DNA from: an uncultured Ellagibacter sp.
GTDB lineage: Bacteria > Actinomycetota > Coriobacteriia > Coriobacteriales > Eggerthellaceae
Reading direction: 5' to 3'
NCBI GenBank assembly: GCA_934654815.1
Contig: CAKUGU010000051.1
Location: 1 to 14,532 of the forward strand
DNA: 14,532 bases
Below are positions 8,701 to 14,531 of this stretch, one piece after another. The position numbers were made by a program, and so were the translations under genes. The first letter of the stretch is position 1. Every line of letters starts with the position of its first letter. Under the pieces are notes generated by a model. That model had not been told where the DNA came from and made no database searches. It worked only from the letters and a program-made list of their open reading frames with translations.

Positions 8701-9393
8701 TCGGATGGCGACGAAGCCTCTCTTCTCACCGATAGCGATGCATCGCCCGATCCTGATAGGTTCGGCGAGCCTCGCTCGACGTTCGCCGTCGACGCGGACA
8801 AGGCGACCGATCTGGGCACAGCGTTCCACCGCCTTGCCCAGTACGCCGTAATCTCGCGCGAGCCGGGTTCGCGCCTGATATGTCCTCCGAAGAGCCGTAT
8901 CGACGCGCTCTGCCGCTCATGCCGCTTAACGTCGTTGCAGGCCACGCGGCTCCATGCGGCGCTTCGCCGCTGGTTCGAGAGCGGCATCGCGCACAAGGTC
9001 GGCGGGTATCGTTCGGTTCGCGCCGAGGTCCCGTTCTTCATTCGAGTCGGGGAAGGGGAAGCCGCGCCGTTCCTCGAAGGGGAAATCGACCTTCTCGCCG
9101 ATGACGGTGACTCTTCGGGCGCGTTCGTCGTGGATTACAAGACGGGCGGCTCTCCCCTCGAAGACGCCGAAACTCTGCCCGTGAAACATGAACTCCAGGC
9201 GAAGTGCTACGCGTACGCGGTGCTCGCGCAGGGCTTCAACCGCGTCGACCTCGCCTTCGTGCGCGTCGAGCAGCATGACGAGGGAAAACCGGGCGACGAG
9301 CCCGAGGTCGTGCCGTACTCGTTCACGCAAGACGACCTCGCCTCGCTCGAGGGCGAAATCGTCGCGGCGATCGACTGTCGTGCTGCCCAGTAA
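5779..9393 (+). CDS. addA: AddA subunit of the AddAB ATP-dependent helicase-nuclease (UvrD-like SF1 helicase plus nuclease)
   Basis: AddA is the motor of AddAB: it unwinds DNA from a break by ATP hydrolysis and cuts one strand with its own nuclease. The 1,204 residues match the family length. Visible motifs are Walker A AGAGSGKT (22-29), Walker B DEFQD (353-357), motif III GDAQQSIYRFRG (381-392), motif V MTIHASKGLEF (721-731) and motif VI LLYVAITRAKE (833-843). The C-terminal nuclease has H1017 (GTAFHRL), D1104 (EGEIDLL) and D1119/K1121 (VDYKTGG). An acidic, serine-rich, probably disordered linker spans roughly 865-995. AddA lacks the Fe-S cysteines, as expected, since AddB carries them. The ATG lies two bases after the addB stop, with AAAGGA (5763-5768) inside addB as ribosome-binding site, so the pair is co-transcribed and probably translationally coupled. 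Confidence 0.94.
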   Translation: MALTPGQQKCVDTFVGPLSVSAGAGSGKTYTLTKRIVNAFETGFIDDIGQVLAITFTSKAAGEIKSRVKGALKASGRSDQALLVDSAWISTIHGACSRILRAHALELGINPAFKIADEATARTMLDESLEEVLGAENDLVSPCGFDGLFEEYGNFSGGFSAGSSVADMVRTLVTSAGASPSGISSLVLPPPARGLHRLASDMLDAASAAIAAAEAQKQSRSRDTFLERSAKALEGLESALGKEGLSSKELLGLFNAFPMPARNFGSAEYKAQAVELAQEYLSLASEARLGLAEPHLAELVQLANLVCDAYARRKREAGLLDNDDLLTCASRMFVEHPEVAADYTNRFKLIMIDEFQDTDQMQVDMIKRMAGEGLERLCTVGDAQQSIYRFRGADVSVYHRHVRTVEQSNAEGSITLSDNFRSHVDVLAFVDRIFSQPEVFGRSFMSLSASRDEARVKNPYCDSAPRIEVQLTTYTRGVASDDARLVVAQRIAERFAELRAAGQSASDMVVLLGTMRRADVFADALREAGLPCVVSGGSIFSAAPEVQLMVRLAEVIANPKDTEALFEVLSSELFSLSADDFITLSTRLDEQWGIPRRVSLDRGVRVLAFDASRAENASPALVQALRILAGIEDAVGVARVSSIMRSVLLDSGWLARLEDGGPEGLARAANVYKAIRMVEGIEKEKALGPAGIASEFRLRVEVAKEAPGALSATSGDFVRIMTIHASKGLEFPVVAIAELRSDASHARKLACTGIGGKTYLSLDAGDSLAAFTEKTSTLIAKCGSFDPFTGGNELDEESFEQIIANPSGRSATEVRAAIREREQRGEAEETKRLLYVAITRAKEAVICAPMGSRTKNDGTGLSKSAWGDVQSALVGEGEVFEPGVSMLDYGGEAPARVERVDLLPDQAEEGGADGDVDHSDASPSAEPAFIDVPAVAPFSERPYVLPESARTGVYSYSSLAEGSSHGARAFEASESDGDEASLLTDSDASPDPDRFGEPRSTFAVDADKATDLGTAFHRLAQYAVISREPGSRLICPPKSRIDALCRSCRLTSLQATRLHAALRRWFESGIAHKVGGYRSVRAEVPFFIRVGEGEAAPFLEGEIDLLADDGDSSGAFVVDYKTGGSPLEDAETLPVKHELQAKCYAYAVLAQGFNRVDLAFVRVEQHDEGKPGDEPEVVPYSFTQDDLASLEGEIVAAIDCRAAQ

Positions 9394-9448
9394 ACCTGGG
9401 TATCCTCTTATCGTGTACGCGCGTCGGACGGTTCTCTGCCCTCCAACG

Positions 9449-9499
9449 AAAAGCGCCCCACCTAGTTCCTTGCGTTCAAGGTCTGGGAGGGGCGTTTCG
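9449..9499. terminator. Shared hairpin terminator between convergent addA and the aminotransferase gene
   Basis: AAGCGCCCC (9451-9459) pairs with GGGGCGTTT (9489-9497), with one G-T wobble. A second stem, CCTTG/CAAGG (9468-9472 and 9477-9481), sits in the large loop. The stem ends in A/T pairs on both sides, giving short T-rich exits in each direction (TTTCG on +, TTTTCG on -). It lies 58 bases after the addA stop and 22 bases beyond the aminotransferase stop, so it can serve both genes. Confidence 0.65.
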
Positions 9500-9520
9500 C
9501 TTGCTGTCGTTTAATGTCTG

Positions 9521-10810
9521 CTACTTGCCGAGTAGCTTTTCGGCGTAAGCGATCTTCACGCAGCAGACGAACACGTTGAGCGCTTCGCGCAGCTCTGACA
9601 GCGGCGGGAGCGACGGCGCGATGCGGATGTTGCTATCGTAGGGGTCGCGCTTGTACGGCCAGGTCGCGCCTGCCCCCGTCAGCGTGACGCCCGCGTCCTT
9701 CGCAAGCTCGACGATGCGCTTCGCACAGCCTTCGGGCGCGTTGAACGACACGAAGTACCCGCCGCGCGGATTCGTCCAGCTGCATCCGCCGACCTCAGAA
9801 AGCCCTGCGGTGAGCTCGTTGTGGACGAGCGTGAACTTCGGGCGAAGGATCTCGGCGTGCTTGCTCATGTGCTCGGCGATGCCGCTCGCGTTGCGCAGGA
9901 ACTTCACGTGGCGCAGCTGATTGATCTTGTCATAGCTGATGACGCTTACCGCCATGCGCTTCTTGATTTCGGCGATGTTGTCGGGACTCGCCGCGATGGC
10001 GGAAATACCGGCGCCGGGGAGCGTCACCTTCGATGTCGACGCGAACTTGAAGTAACGGTCAGGGTTGCCGGCTTCGCGGCACGCCTTACCGATGTCGAGC
10101 AGGTGGTCGTGGTCGGCCTTGAAGTCGTAAAGATGGTGAACACTATAGGCGTTGTCCCAGAAGATACGGAAGTCGGAGGCCGCGCATTCCATCGAAGCCA
10201 GGCGATTCACCACGTCGTTGGAATAGGTGACGCCGCCGGGGTTGGAGTATTTCGGCACGCACCAGATGCCCTTGATCGACTCGTCGTTCGCGACGAGCTG
10301 TTCGATCTTGTCCATGTCGGGGCCGTCTTCGTTCATCTCGATGGGAATCATCTCGATGCCGAATGCCTCGGTGATGCCGAAATGACGGTCGTAGCCGGGA
10401 ACGGGGCAGAGCCATTTGATGGATTCGTAGCGGCTCCACGGCGTGCTGCCAAGCGTTCCGAAATCGAGACAGCGCGCGACCGCGTTGTACATGAGCGTGA
10501 GGCTCGAGTTGCCGCCGATGATGACGTTATCGGGCTCGTCGTCGAGCATGCTCGCCATGAGCCTCTTCGCCTCGGGAAGCCCGTCGAGCACGCCGTAGTT
10601 GCGGCAGTCCGTGCCGTCCTCGGCGATGCAGTCCTCGGCAGTCGCGACGGTCGCGAGCATCGGCATGCTCAAGTCGAGCTGCTCGGCGCTCGGTTTGCCG
10701 CGCGCCATGTTGAGCGCCAGGCCCTTCGCCTTGAACTGCTCATATTCCTCCATCGCGCTTGCGAGCGCTTGGGTGAGCTCGTCGTGGCTCATGTCTGCAT
10801 AAGCTGTCAT
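9521..10810 (-). CDS. aspT: Aspartate aminotransferase, subgroup Ic (corynebacterial AspT type), PLP-dependent
   Basis: This cytoplasmic enzyme moves the amino group between aspartate and 2-oxoglutarate, linking oxaloacetate and glutamate pools. The 429 residues carry hallmarks of the Ic family: ARGKPSAEQLD near the N-terminus, CPVPGYDRHF, MNEDGPDMD, and WDNAY before the PLP lysine. That lysine is K261 in ASTSKVTLPGAG. RIAPSLPP near the C-terminus holds the carboxylate-binding arginine. The ATG at 10810 is chosen because AAGGAAG (plus-strand 10816-10822) lies five bases upstream. The frame is open to 10867, but the inferred transcription start is near 10864, making the 19-residue extension unlikely. 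The gene is divergent from putP and has its own promoter. Substrate is inferred by family; related broad-specificity class I aminotransferases remain possible. Confidence 0.9.
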   Translation of the reverse strand: MTAYADMSHDELTQALASAMEEYEQFKAKGLALNMARGKPSAEQLDLSMPMLATVATAEDCIAEDGTDCRNYGVLDGLPEAKRLMASMLDDEPDNVIIGGNSSLTLMYNAVARCLDFGTLGSTPWSRYESIKWLCPVPGYDRHFGITEAFGIEMIPIEMNEDGPDMDKIEQLVANDESIKGIWCVPKYSNPGGVTYSNDVVNRLASMECAASDFRIFWDNAYSVHHLYDFKADHDHLLDIGKACREAGNPDRYFKFASTSKVTLPGAGISAIAASPDNIAEIKKRMAVSVISYDKINQLRHVKFLRNASGIAEHMSKHAEILRPKFTLVHNELTAGLSEVGGCSWTNPRGGYFVSFNAPEGCAKRIVELAKDAGVTLTGAGATWPYKRDPYDSNIRIAPSLPPLSELREALNVFVCCVKIAYAEKLLGK

Positions 10811-10815
10811 AATCG

Positions 10816-10822
10816 CTTCCTT
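10816..10822 (-). promoter_or_regulatory. Ribosome-binding site that decides the aminotransferase start
   Basis: On the minus strand AAGGAAG is followed by five bases and ATG. A second AAGGAAGG copy lies a few bases further upstream. This favours the start at 10810 over the longer open frame. Confidence 0.75.
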
Positions 10823-10870
10823 GCCTTCCTTGGCGGTGGCGCGCGCGGCGCGTCGTTTCATCCGCACACG

Positions 10871-10899
10871 ATGATACGTTTGCGGGCGCTGCGGGGCAA
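10871..10899 (-). promoter_or_regulatory. Aminotransferase promoter
   Basis: On the minus strand TTGCCC (10894-10899) and TATCAT (10871-10876) are separated by exactly 17 bases. They match four and five bases of the sigma-70-type consensus. The predicted start is near 10864, giving a leader of about 54 bases. Confidence 0.6.
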
Positions 10900-11019
10900 G
10901 CGCGATTTTGGCGGGGAAGGGCGCGGGAAAAGCTTGCCGGCACGCGGCAGGCGGCTCCGCTCATTGGCCACATCGCCGAATAATCGCTTTAGTACGCGAT
11001 AGCACGCGCGGGCTTGCCT

Positions 11020-11025
11020 TATAAT
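11020..11025 (+). promoter_or_regulatory. putP promoter -10 element
   Basis: This is a perfect TATAAT with no clear -35 at normal distance. The start would be near 11032, with a leader of about 25 bases holding the ribosome-binding site. A weak or absent -35 next to a perfect -10 suggests activator dependence, which is inference only. Confidence 0.6.
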
Positions 11026-11056
11026 GCGTGCGCACGAAAAGGAAGAAAGGTGAACC

Positions 11057-12619
11057 GTGGTTACTGGCGATTTCTGGGTATTGCTCGCAATGCTGCTCTA
11101 CTTCATCGTCGTCGTTCTGGTCGGCTTCGTCTATGCGAAGAAGTCGAACTCGTCGAGTGAAGCGTATTTCCTGGGAGGTCGTGGCCTCGGGCCGTGGCTG
11201 ACCGCTCTTTCCGCCGAGGCTTCCGACATGTCGGGGTGGCTTCTCATGGGACTTCCCGGCGTTGCCTACTTCACGGGGGCATCCGACGCCATGTGGACGG
11301 CGATCGGCCTCGCTATCGGCACGTATCTGAATTGGAAGTTCGTCGCGAAACGTCTCCGCAAGTACTCCGAGGTCGCGAACAATTCGATCACGGTTCCCGA
11401 CTTCTTTTCGAACCGCTTTCATGACGATAAGCACATCCTCATGACGATCGCTGCGGTCATCACGCTTCTGTTCTTCTCAATCTACACGGGAAGCTGCTTC
11501 GTGACCTGCGGAAAGCTGTTCTCGACGCTCTTCGGGCTCGACTATGCGACGATGATGGTGCTCGGCGCGATCATCGTGTTCCTCTACACGTTCGTCGGCG
11601 GCTATCTCTCGGTATGCACGACCGACCTCATCCAGGGCACGCTCATGTTCTTCGCGCTCGCGACTGTGTTCATCGGCAGCGTCGCCCAGGCGGGCGGCAT
11701 CGAGAACACCGTCGCCTTCCTCCAGAGCATTCCCGGCTTCTTGTCGGGCACGCAGATCGCGAACCCGGTCCTCGACGCGAACGGCAGCCAGGTCGTCCAG
11801 GACGGGGAGCCGCTTTTCGGCGCGGCGGGCGAATACGGGCTTGTCACCATCGTTTCCGGGCTCGCGTGGGGCCTCGGGTACTTCGGTATGCCCCAGGTGC
11901 TCGTGCGTTTCATGAGTATCCGCCATTCCGACGAGATCAAGAAATCGCGCATCATCGCCATGGTGTGGCTCGTCGTCTCGCTCACGAGCGCGCTCTGCAT
12001 CGGCCTTATCGGGCGCGCCGTCATCCCGATCGAATTCCTTACCCAGTCGGCGGCGGAAAACATCTTCATCGTCCTGTCACGCATGATCCTGCCGTCGTTC
12101 GCCTGCGGCCTCGTCGTGTCCGGCATCTTCGCGGCGGCCATGAGCTCGTCATCCTCATATCTGCTCATCTCGGGCTCGGCGGTCGCGACCAACATCTTCA
12201 AGGGGCTCATCAAGCGCGACGCCACCGATCGCCAGGTCATGATCGTCGCTCGTTTCACGCTCGCCGCCGTTCTTTTGTTCGGCATCGTGATCGCGATGGA
12301 CGCGAACTCGTCGATCTTCAACGTCGTCTCGTACGCATGGGCCGGCTTCGGCGCGTCGTTCGGCCCGCTCATCCTCTTCTCGCTCTACTGGCGTCGCACG
12401 ACGCGCCAGGGCGCGATCGCGGGCATGCTCACTGGCGCCCTCTCCGTTCTCGTGTGGCACAACCTTGTGAAGCCTCTGGGCGGCTGGCTCGGCGTGTACG
12501 AGCTTCTGCCCGCCTTCGCTCTCGCGTGCGCGGCCATCGTCGTCGTCTCGCTTCTGACCAAGGAGCCTTCCAAGGAAATCACCGACGAGTTCGATCATTT
12601 CATGGAAACCGACGTGTAA
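11057..12619 (+). CDS. putP: Sodium/proline symporter (SSS family)
   Basis: PutP imports proline with sodium across the cytoplasmic membrane. The 520 residues form about 13 hydrophobic segments starting at residue 6, and the length is typical. The signature LGGRGLGPWLTALSAEASDM lies at 39-58 and continues SGWLLMGLPG. D57 matches the sodium-site aspartate of E. coli PutP, and D190 (SVCTTD) matches its second conserved aspartate. The serine run AAAMSSSSSYLL in the later part corresponds to the conserved Na+-site helix. The GTG start is supported by GGAAGAAAGGTG (11041-11052), just upstream. No putA or proC is in the window, so use of the proline cannot be read from context. The gene is divergent from the aminotransferase and convergent with the NlpC/P60 gene, so it is monocistronic. 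Related solute specificities such as pantothenate are less likely given the close PutP match. Confidence 0.93.
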   Translation: MVTGDFWVLLAMLLYFIVVVLVGFVYAKKSNSSSEAYFLGGRGLGPWLTALSAEASDMSGWLLMGLPGVAYFTGASDAMWTAIGLAIGTYLNWKFVAKRLRKYSEVANNSITVPDFFSNRFHDDKHILMTIAAVITLLFFSIYTGSCFVTCGKLFSTLFGLDYATMMVLGAIIVFLYTFVGGYLSVCTTDLIQGTLMFFALATVFIGSVAQAGGIENTVAFLQSIPGFLSGTQIANPVLDANGSQVVQDGEPLFGAAGEYGLVTIVSGLAWGLGYFGMPQVLVRFMSIRHSDEIKKSRIIAMVWLVVSLTSALCIGLIGRAVIPIEFLTQSAAENIFIVLSRMILPSFACGLVVSGIFAAAMSSSSSYLLISGSAVATNIFKGLIKRDATDRQVMIVARFTLAAVLLFGIVIAMDANSSIFNVVSYAWAGFGASFGPLILFSLYWRRTTRQGAIAGMLTGALSVLVWHNLVKPLGGWLGVYELLPAFALACAAIVVVSLLTKEPSKEITDEFDHFMETDV

Positions 12620-12633
12620 CAAGGGAAACTCGC

Positions 12634-12668
12634 CGTTCGGGCGGGAGGCGCGCCCGCCTGTCCGAACG
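12634..12668. other. GC-rich hairpin after putP
   Basis: CGTTCG (12634-12639) pairs with CGAACG (12663-12668). Nested inside, GGCGGG (12640-12645) pairs with CCCGCC. The 3' side carries a TGTC bulge. There is no T run, so it is not itself an intrinsic terminator. It precedes the clear terminator at 12690 and may stabilise the putP mRNA end. Confidence 0.45.
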
Positions 12669-12689
12669 CGGTACGCTATTAGCGCATGA

Positions 12690-12721
12690 AAAAACCCAGC
12701 GGGTAAATCCGCTGGGTTTTT
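12690..12721. terminator. Bidirectional intrinsic terminator between putP and the NlpC/P60 gene
   Basis: AAAAACCCAGCGG (12690-12702) pairs perfectly over 13 bp with CCGCTGGGTTTTT (12709-12721) around the loop GTAAAT. The A run on one side and T run on the other supply a U tract in either direction. Both flanking genes converge on it (putP stop at 12619, NlpC/P60 stop at 12744). Confidence 0.95.
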
Positions 12722-12743
12722 CTATTCGGTGGAAGTTTCGGGC

Positions 12744-13904
12744 TTACCCGAAGCGTAACGCCGTCGTGAAACCGGACCACGAAAGCGAGTCGGTGTCGCG
12801 GACGTACGCGCCGAACGTAGGGGCATGCACGTAATGGGACCCGCCGTAGCTCACTGCGATTCCCACGTGCCCGCTGCGCCACAGAACATCGCCGGGACGG
12901 GCTTCGGACACGGGGCCGCGCCAGGTCGCGCAGTTGTAAAGGGCCTCGCTCTGGTGGGGGAGCGAGATGCCGACCTGCAGGTACGCCCAACGGACAAGGC
13001 CGGAGCAGTCGAAGGAGTTCGGGCCTTCCGCGCCCCACACGTAGGGGCAGCCGATGCGCGACATCGCGTAGTCGACGACCGATCCGTAGGAGGGAACGCT
13101 GCTCGACCCGCCCGAGGAAGACGAACCGCCGCTCGAGGAGCCGCCGCCTTTGTTGCTGCTCGACCCGCCCGAGGAAGACGAACCGCCGCTCGAGGAGCCG
13201 CCGCTCGTTTTGTTGGAAGAGCTCTGCTGGGCGGCCTTCGCGGCTTCTTCGGCGGCTTTCGCCGCTGCCGCTGCCGCCTGCTCCTGCTCAAGCAGCTGAC
13301 GCGCTTCTTCATCGAGGGAGTTCACAAGTGCGGTGGCCTGGTCGACCTTCGCCTGGACCTCCTGTTGGATTTGCGCGGCTTCGGCGGCCTTGTCGGCTGC
13401 GATCTGCTCCTGGCGCGCGTACTCGTCCTTCGAAGCCTGCAGGTCTTCGCGCAGCTGCTTGGAGCTGTTGACCATATCGGAGTCGTTGTTGTTCATCTTC
13501 GTGAGCAGATCCCAGTTCGACGTGAACTCGTCGAACGAGGACGCGCCCAGGATGAAGTCGAGGAAGCTTGCGGAGCCGGTGCGGTACATGCTGCGCGCAC
13601 GCGTGGAGAGCTTGCCTTGCAGATCGGCGATCTGCGCGTTGGTGTCGTCGATCTTCTCCTGCTCCGCCTTCATGGCGTTTTGCGCGGCTTCTTGGTCGTC
13701 AAGGGCGCCGTAATAATTATCAGACGCTTCTTCGAGATCGGCTTGAAGGCCGATAAGCTGGTTGCGAACGGAATCGGCTTCTGCCTGCTTTTCCGCGGCA
13801 GTGGCACCGAAAGCGATATTGGGATAAGCCATCGTGGCAGCGCCAGCGAGGGCGGCTGTGCCGATAAACGCTCGCCTTGAGAGTGCATTTGTATGCTCGC
13901 TCAC
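12744..13904 (-). CDS. Tat-type exported coiled-coil NlpC/P60 peptidoglycan hydrolase
   Basis: This 386-residue protein has the layout of cell-wall endopeptidases that cut stem peptides of peptidoglycan. The N-terminus has a twin-arginine motif SRRAFIG (9-15), a hydrophobic stretch, and a likely cleavage after ATA (34-36). Residues about 37-215 are heptad-rich coiled coil, interrupted by RARSMYRTGSASFLDFILGA, a hinge typical of PcsB/EnvC-like proteins controlled by FtsEX; FtsEX control here is inference. A Ser/Gly linker at about 217-257 is made of a 19-residue duplication. The C-terminal NlpC/P60 domain has C300 (FDCSG), H346 (GHVGI) and H360 (VHAP) as catalytic triad. GTG at 13904 is chosen because AAGGAGG lies seven bases upstream; the in-frame ATG at 13928 precedes that site. 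The gene is monocistronic and ends at the bidirectional terminator. Confidence 0.92.
   Translation of the reverse strand: MSEHTNALSRRAFIGTAALAGAATMAYPNIAFGATAAEKQAEADSVRNQLIGLQADLEEASDNYYGALDDQEAAQNAMKAEQEKIDDTNAQIADLQGKLSTRARSMYRTGSASFLDFILGASSFDEFTSNWDLLTKMNNNDSDMVNSSKQLREDLQASKDEYARQEQIAADKAAEAAQIQQEVQAKVDQATALVNSLDEEARQLLEQEQAAAAAAKAAEEAAKAAQQSSSNKTSGGSSSGGSSSSGGSSSNKGGGSSSGGSSSSGGSSSVPSYGSVVDYAMSRIGCPYVWGAEGPNSFDCSGLVRWAYLQVGISLPHQSEALYNCATWRGPVSEARPGDVLWRSGHVGIAVSYGGSHYVHAPTFGAYVRDTDSLSWSGFTTALRFG
13098..13204. repeat. 57-bp-period direct repeat coding for the Ser/Gly linker
   Basis: Bases 13098-13147 and 13155-13204 are identical over 50 bases, with a period of 57 bases (19 codons) separated by CTTTGTT. 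The unit encodes GGSSSGGSSSSGGSSS. The identity extends to synonymous third positions, pointing to a recent in-frame duplication rather than selection on protein sequence alone. Confidence 0.95.
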
Positions 13905-13911
13905 TGAGGAA

Positions 13912-13918
13912 CCTCCTT
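13912..13918 (-). promoter_or_regulatory. Ribosome-binding site that decides the NlpC/P60 start
   Basis: On the minus strand AAGGAGG is followed by TTCCTCA and GTG (13904). This near-perfect site sets the GTG start and puts the Tat motif at residues 9-15. Confidence 0.88.
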
Positions 13919-13958
13919 GGTTGAGCATGCTGTTACGTATTTGGCTAAAGCGCTATTA

Positions 13959-13967
13959 ATGATACCA
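13959..13967 (-). promoter_or_regulatory. NlpC/P60 gene promoter (extended -10)
   Basis: On the minus strand TGG-TATCAT is an extended -10. Only a weak -35 (GCGACT, 13982-13987) lies 17 bases upstream. The start would be near 13952, with a leader of about 48 bases holding the strong ribosome-binding site. Confidence 0.5.
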
Positions 13968-13980
13968 CGCTCGAAACGAC

Positions 13981-14000
13981 GAGTCGCGGTCGGCCGACTC
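13981..14000. promoter_or_regulatory. Inverted repeat over the NlpC/P60 -35 region, possible operator
   Basis: GAGTCG (13981-13986) and CGACTC (13995-14000) form a perfect 6-bp inverted repeat with an 8-base GC-rich centre. It covers the place where the -35 of the NlpC/P60 promoter should lie. Its position suits a dimeric regulator, but no regulator is known. Confidence 0.35.
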
Positions 14001-14338
14001 ATTACATAACGCCAGTTCATCGTCTTCTAAACGTGTAAGGGCGGTGAGCCAGGGGCGTTTTCGGCCTTGTGCGATGCGAAATGCTGGTGCGTCGCGTCAC
14101 CAGGGACAAGGCAATAGAAGAAAAATCTTGGCGAGTGAACTCTTTTCTAATAGGTACGTCCAGCATGAACGAGAAAGCGATCTAAGGCAGCATTGCCGGT
14201 CTGCGGCAGTATCGGGCCTGTCATGGGGAGGAGACATAATAAGGTTAACGGCGGGGCGCGCACAGCGAAGCGGGCGTTTGCTTCCGTGCCGATATGAGGA
14301 GGAATCGTGGAGGGATACACCCGGGGGCGTGTAAGGTG
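14001..14338. other. Intergenic stretch with no convincing protein gene
   Basis: This stretch lies between the NlpC/P60 promoter and the tRNA-Tyr promoter. Short open frames on both strands show no recognisable domain. It has a lower-GC part (about 14112-14150), a nested hairpin (14064-14112) and a second small stem TGCCG-GTCTG-CGGCA near 14190-14208. Two purine-rich AGGAGG-like patches occur, near 14225 and 14297. The second precedes an 11-codon GTG frame (14307-14342) that runs into the -35 of the tRNA promoter. Confidence 0.5.
14064..14112. ncRNA. Nested inverted repeat, possible structured RNA of unknown class
   Basis: GCCTTGT (14064-14070) pairs with ACAAGGC (14106-14112). Inside it CTGGTG (14084-14089) pairs with CACCAG (14098-14103) around an 8-base loop. 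The two perfect stems are separated by an asymmetric internal loop (13 bases against 2). No T run follows on + or -, and no known riboswitch or RNA class was recognised. Strand and transcription are unknown, so this is only a structural candidate. Confidence 0.3.
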
Positions 14339-14367
14339 TTGACAGCATTTCGGGGGTAACGTAATAT
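14339..14367 (+). promoter_or_regulatory. tRNA-Tyr promoter
   Basis: A perfect -35 TTGACA (14339-14344) is separated by 17 bases from TAATAT (14362-14367). The start would be near 14374, leaving a leader of about 73 bases before the mature tRNA. That leader holds a small CCG-GGAA-CGG stem and is removed by processing. Confidence 0.85.
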
Positions 14368-14446
14368 TCTCTTGCTCGCGCAGCCGGGAACGGCAAAAAG
14401 CGTGGGTGGCAGCTTGATAAATACACATGAATTAAGCGTCGATCAT

Positions 14447-14531
14447 GGGCGTGTGCCCGAGTGGTTAAAGGGGACGGGCTGTAAACCCGTTGACTCTGTC
14501 TACCTAGGTTCGAATCCTAGCGCGCCCACCA
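14447..14531 (+). tRNA. tRNA-Tyr, anticodon GTA
   Basis: All arms fold. The acceptor GGGCGTG (14447-14453) pairs with CGCGCCC (14521-14527) with one wobble, and discriminator A is followed by an encoded CCA (14529-14531). The D arm starts CCCGAGTGG. The anticodon stem ACGGG/CCCGT encloses CTGTAAA, so the anticodon is GTA (14481-14483). The extended variable arm is the class II feature of bacterial tRNA-Tyr, and the T arm is CTAGG-TTCGAAT-CCTAG. The gene ends one base before the window edge, so further tRNAs could follow. Confidence 0.97.

Noticed and set aside
6244..8829. 861-codon open frame on the minus strand inside addA
   Set aside because: It is antisense to a gene with all helicase and nuclease motifs. 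The translation is arginine-rich and low in complexity, as expected from the complement of high-GC third positions.
10811..10867. 19-residue N-terminal extension of the aminotransferase
   Set aside because: The inferred transcription start (about 10864) and the ribosome-binding site at 10816-10822 fit the ATG at 10810. The extension is basic and unlike the family.
13098..13204. CRISPR-like repeat
   Set aside because: Only two copies with a 7-base spacer, in frame within a protein linker; this is a coding duplication.
12825..13880. 351-codon plus-strand open frame opposite the NlpC/P60 gene
   Set aside because: The minus-strand frame has a signal sequence, coiled coil, catalytic triad and a strong ribosome-binding site. 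The plus-strand translation is repetitive Arg/Ala/Gly.
14044..14334. 96-codon open frame in the intergenic stretch
   Set aside because: No ribosome-binding site, no domain, and an arginine-rich mixed composition. Overlapping frames of similar length exist on the other strand.
14001..14446. T-box, c-di-AMP or cobalamin riboswitch, or a housekeeping RNA (RNase P, tmRNA, SRP)
   Set aside because: None of the conserved core sequences known for these classes was seen on either strand. No downstream gene of the expected type is present apart from the wall hydrolase, whose own predicted leader is only about 48 bases.
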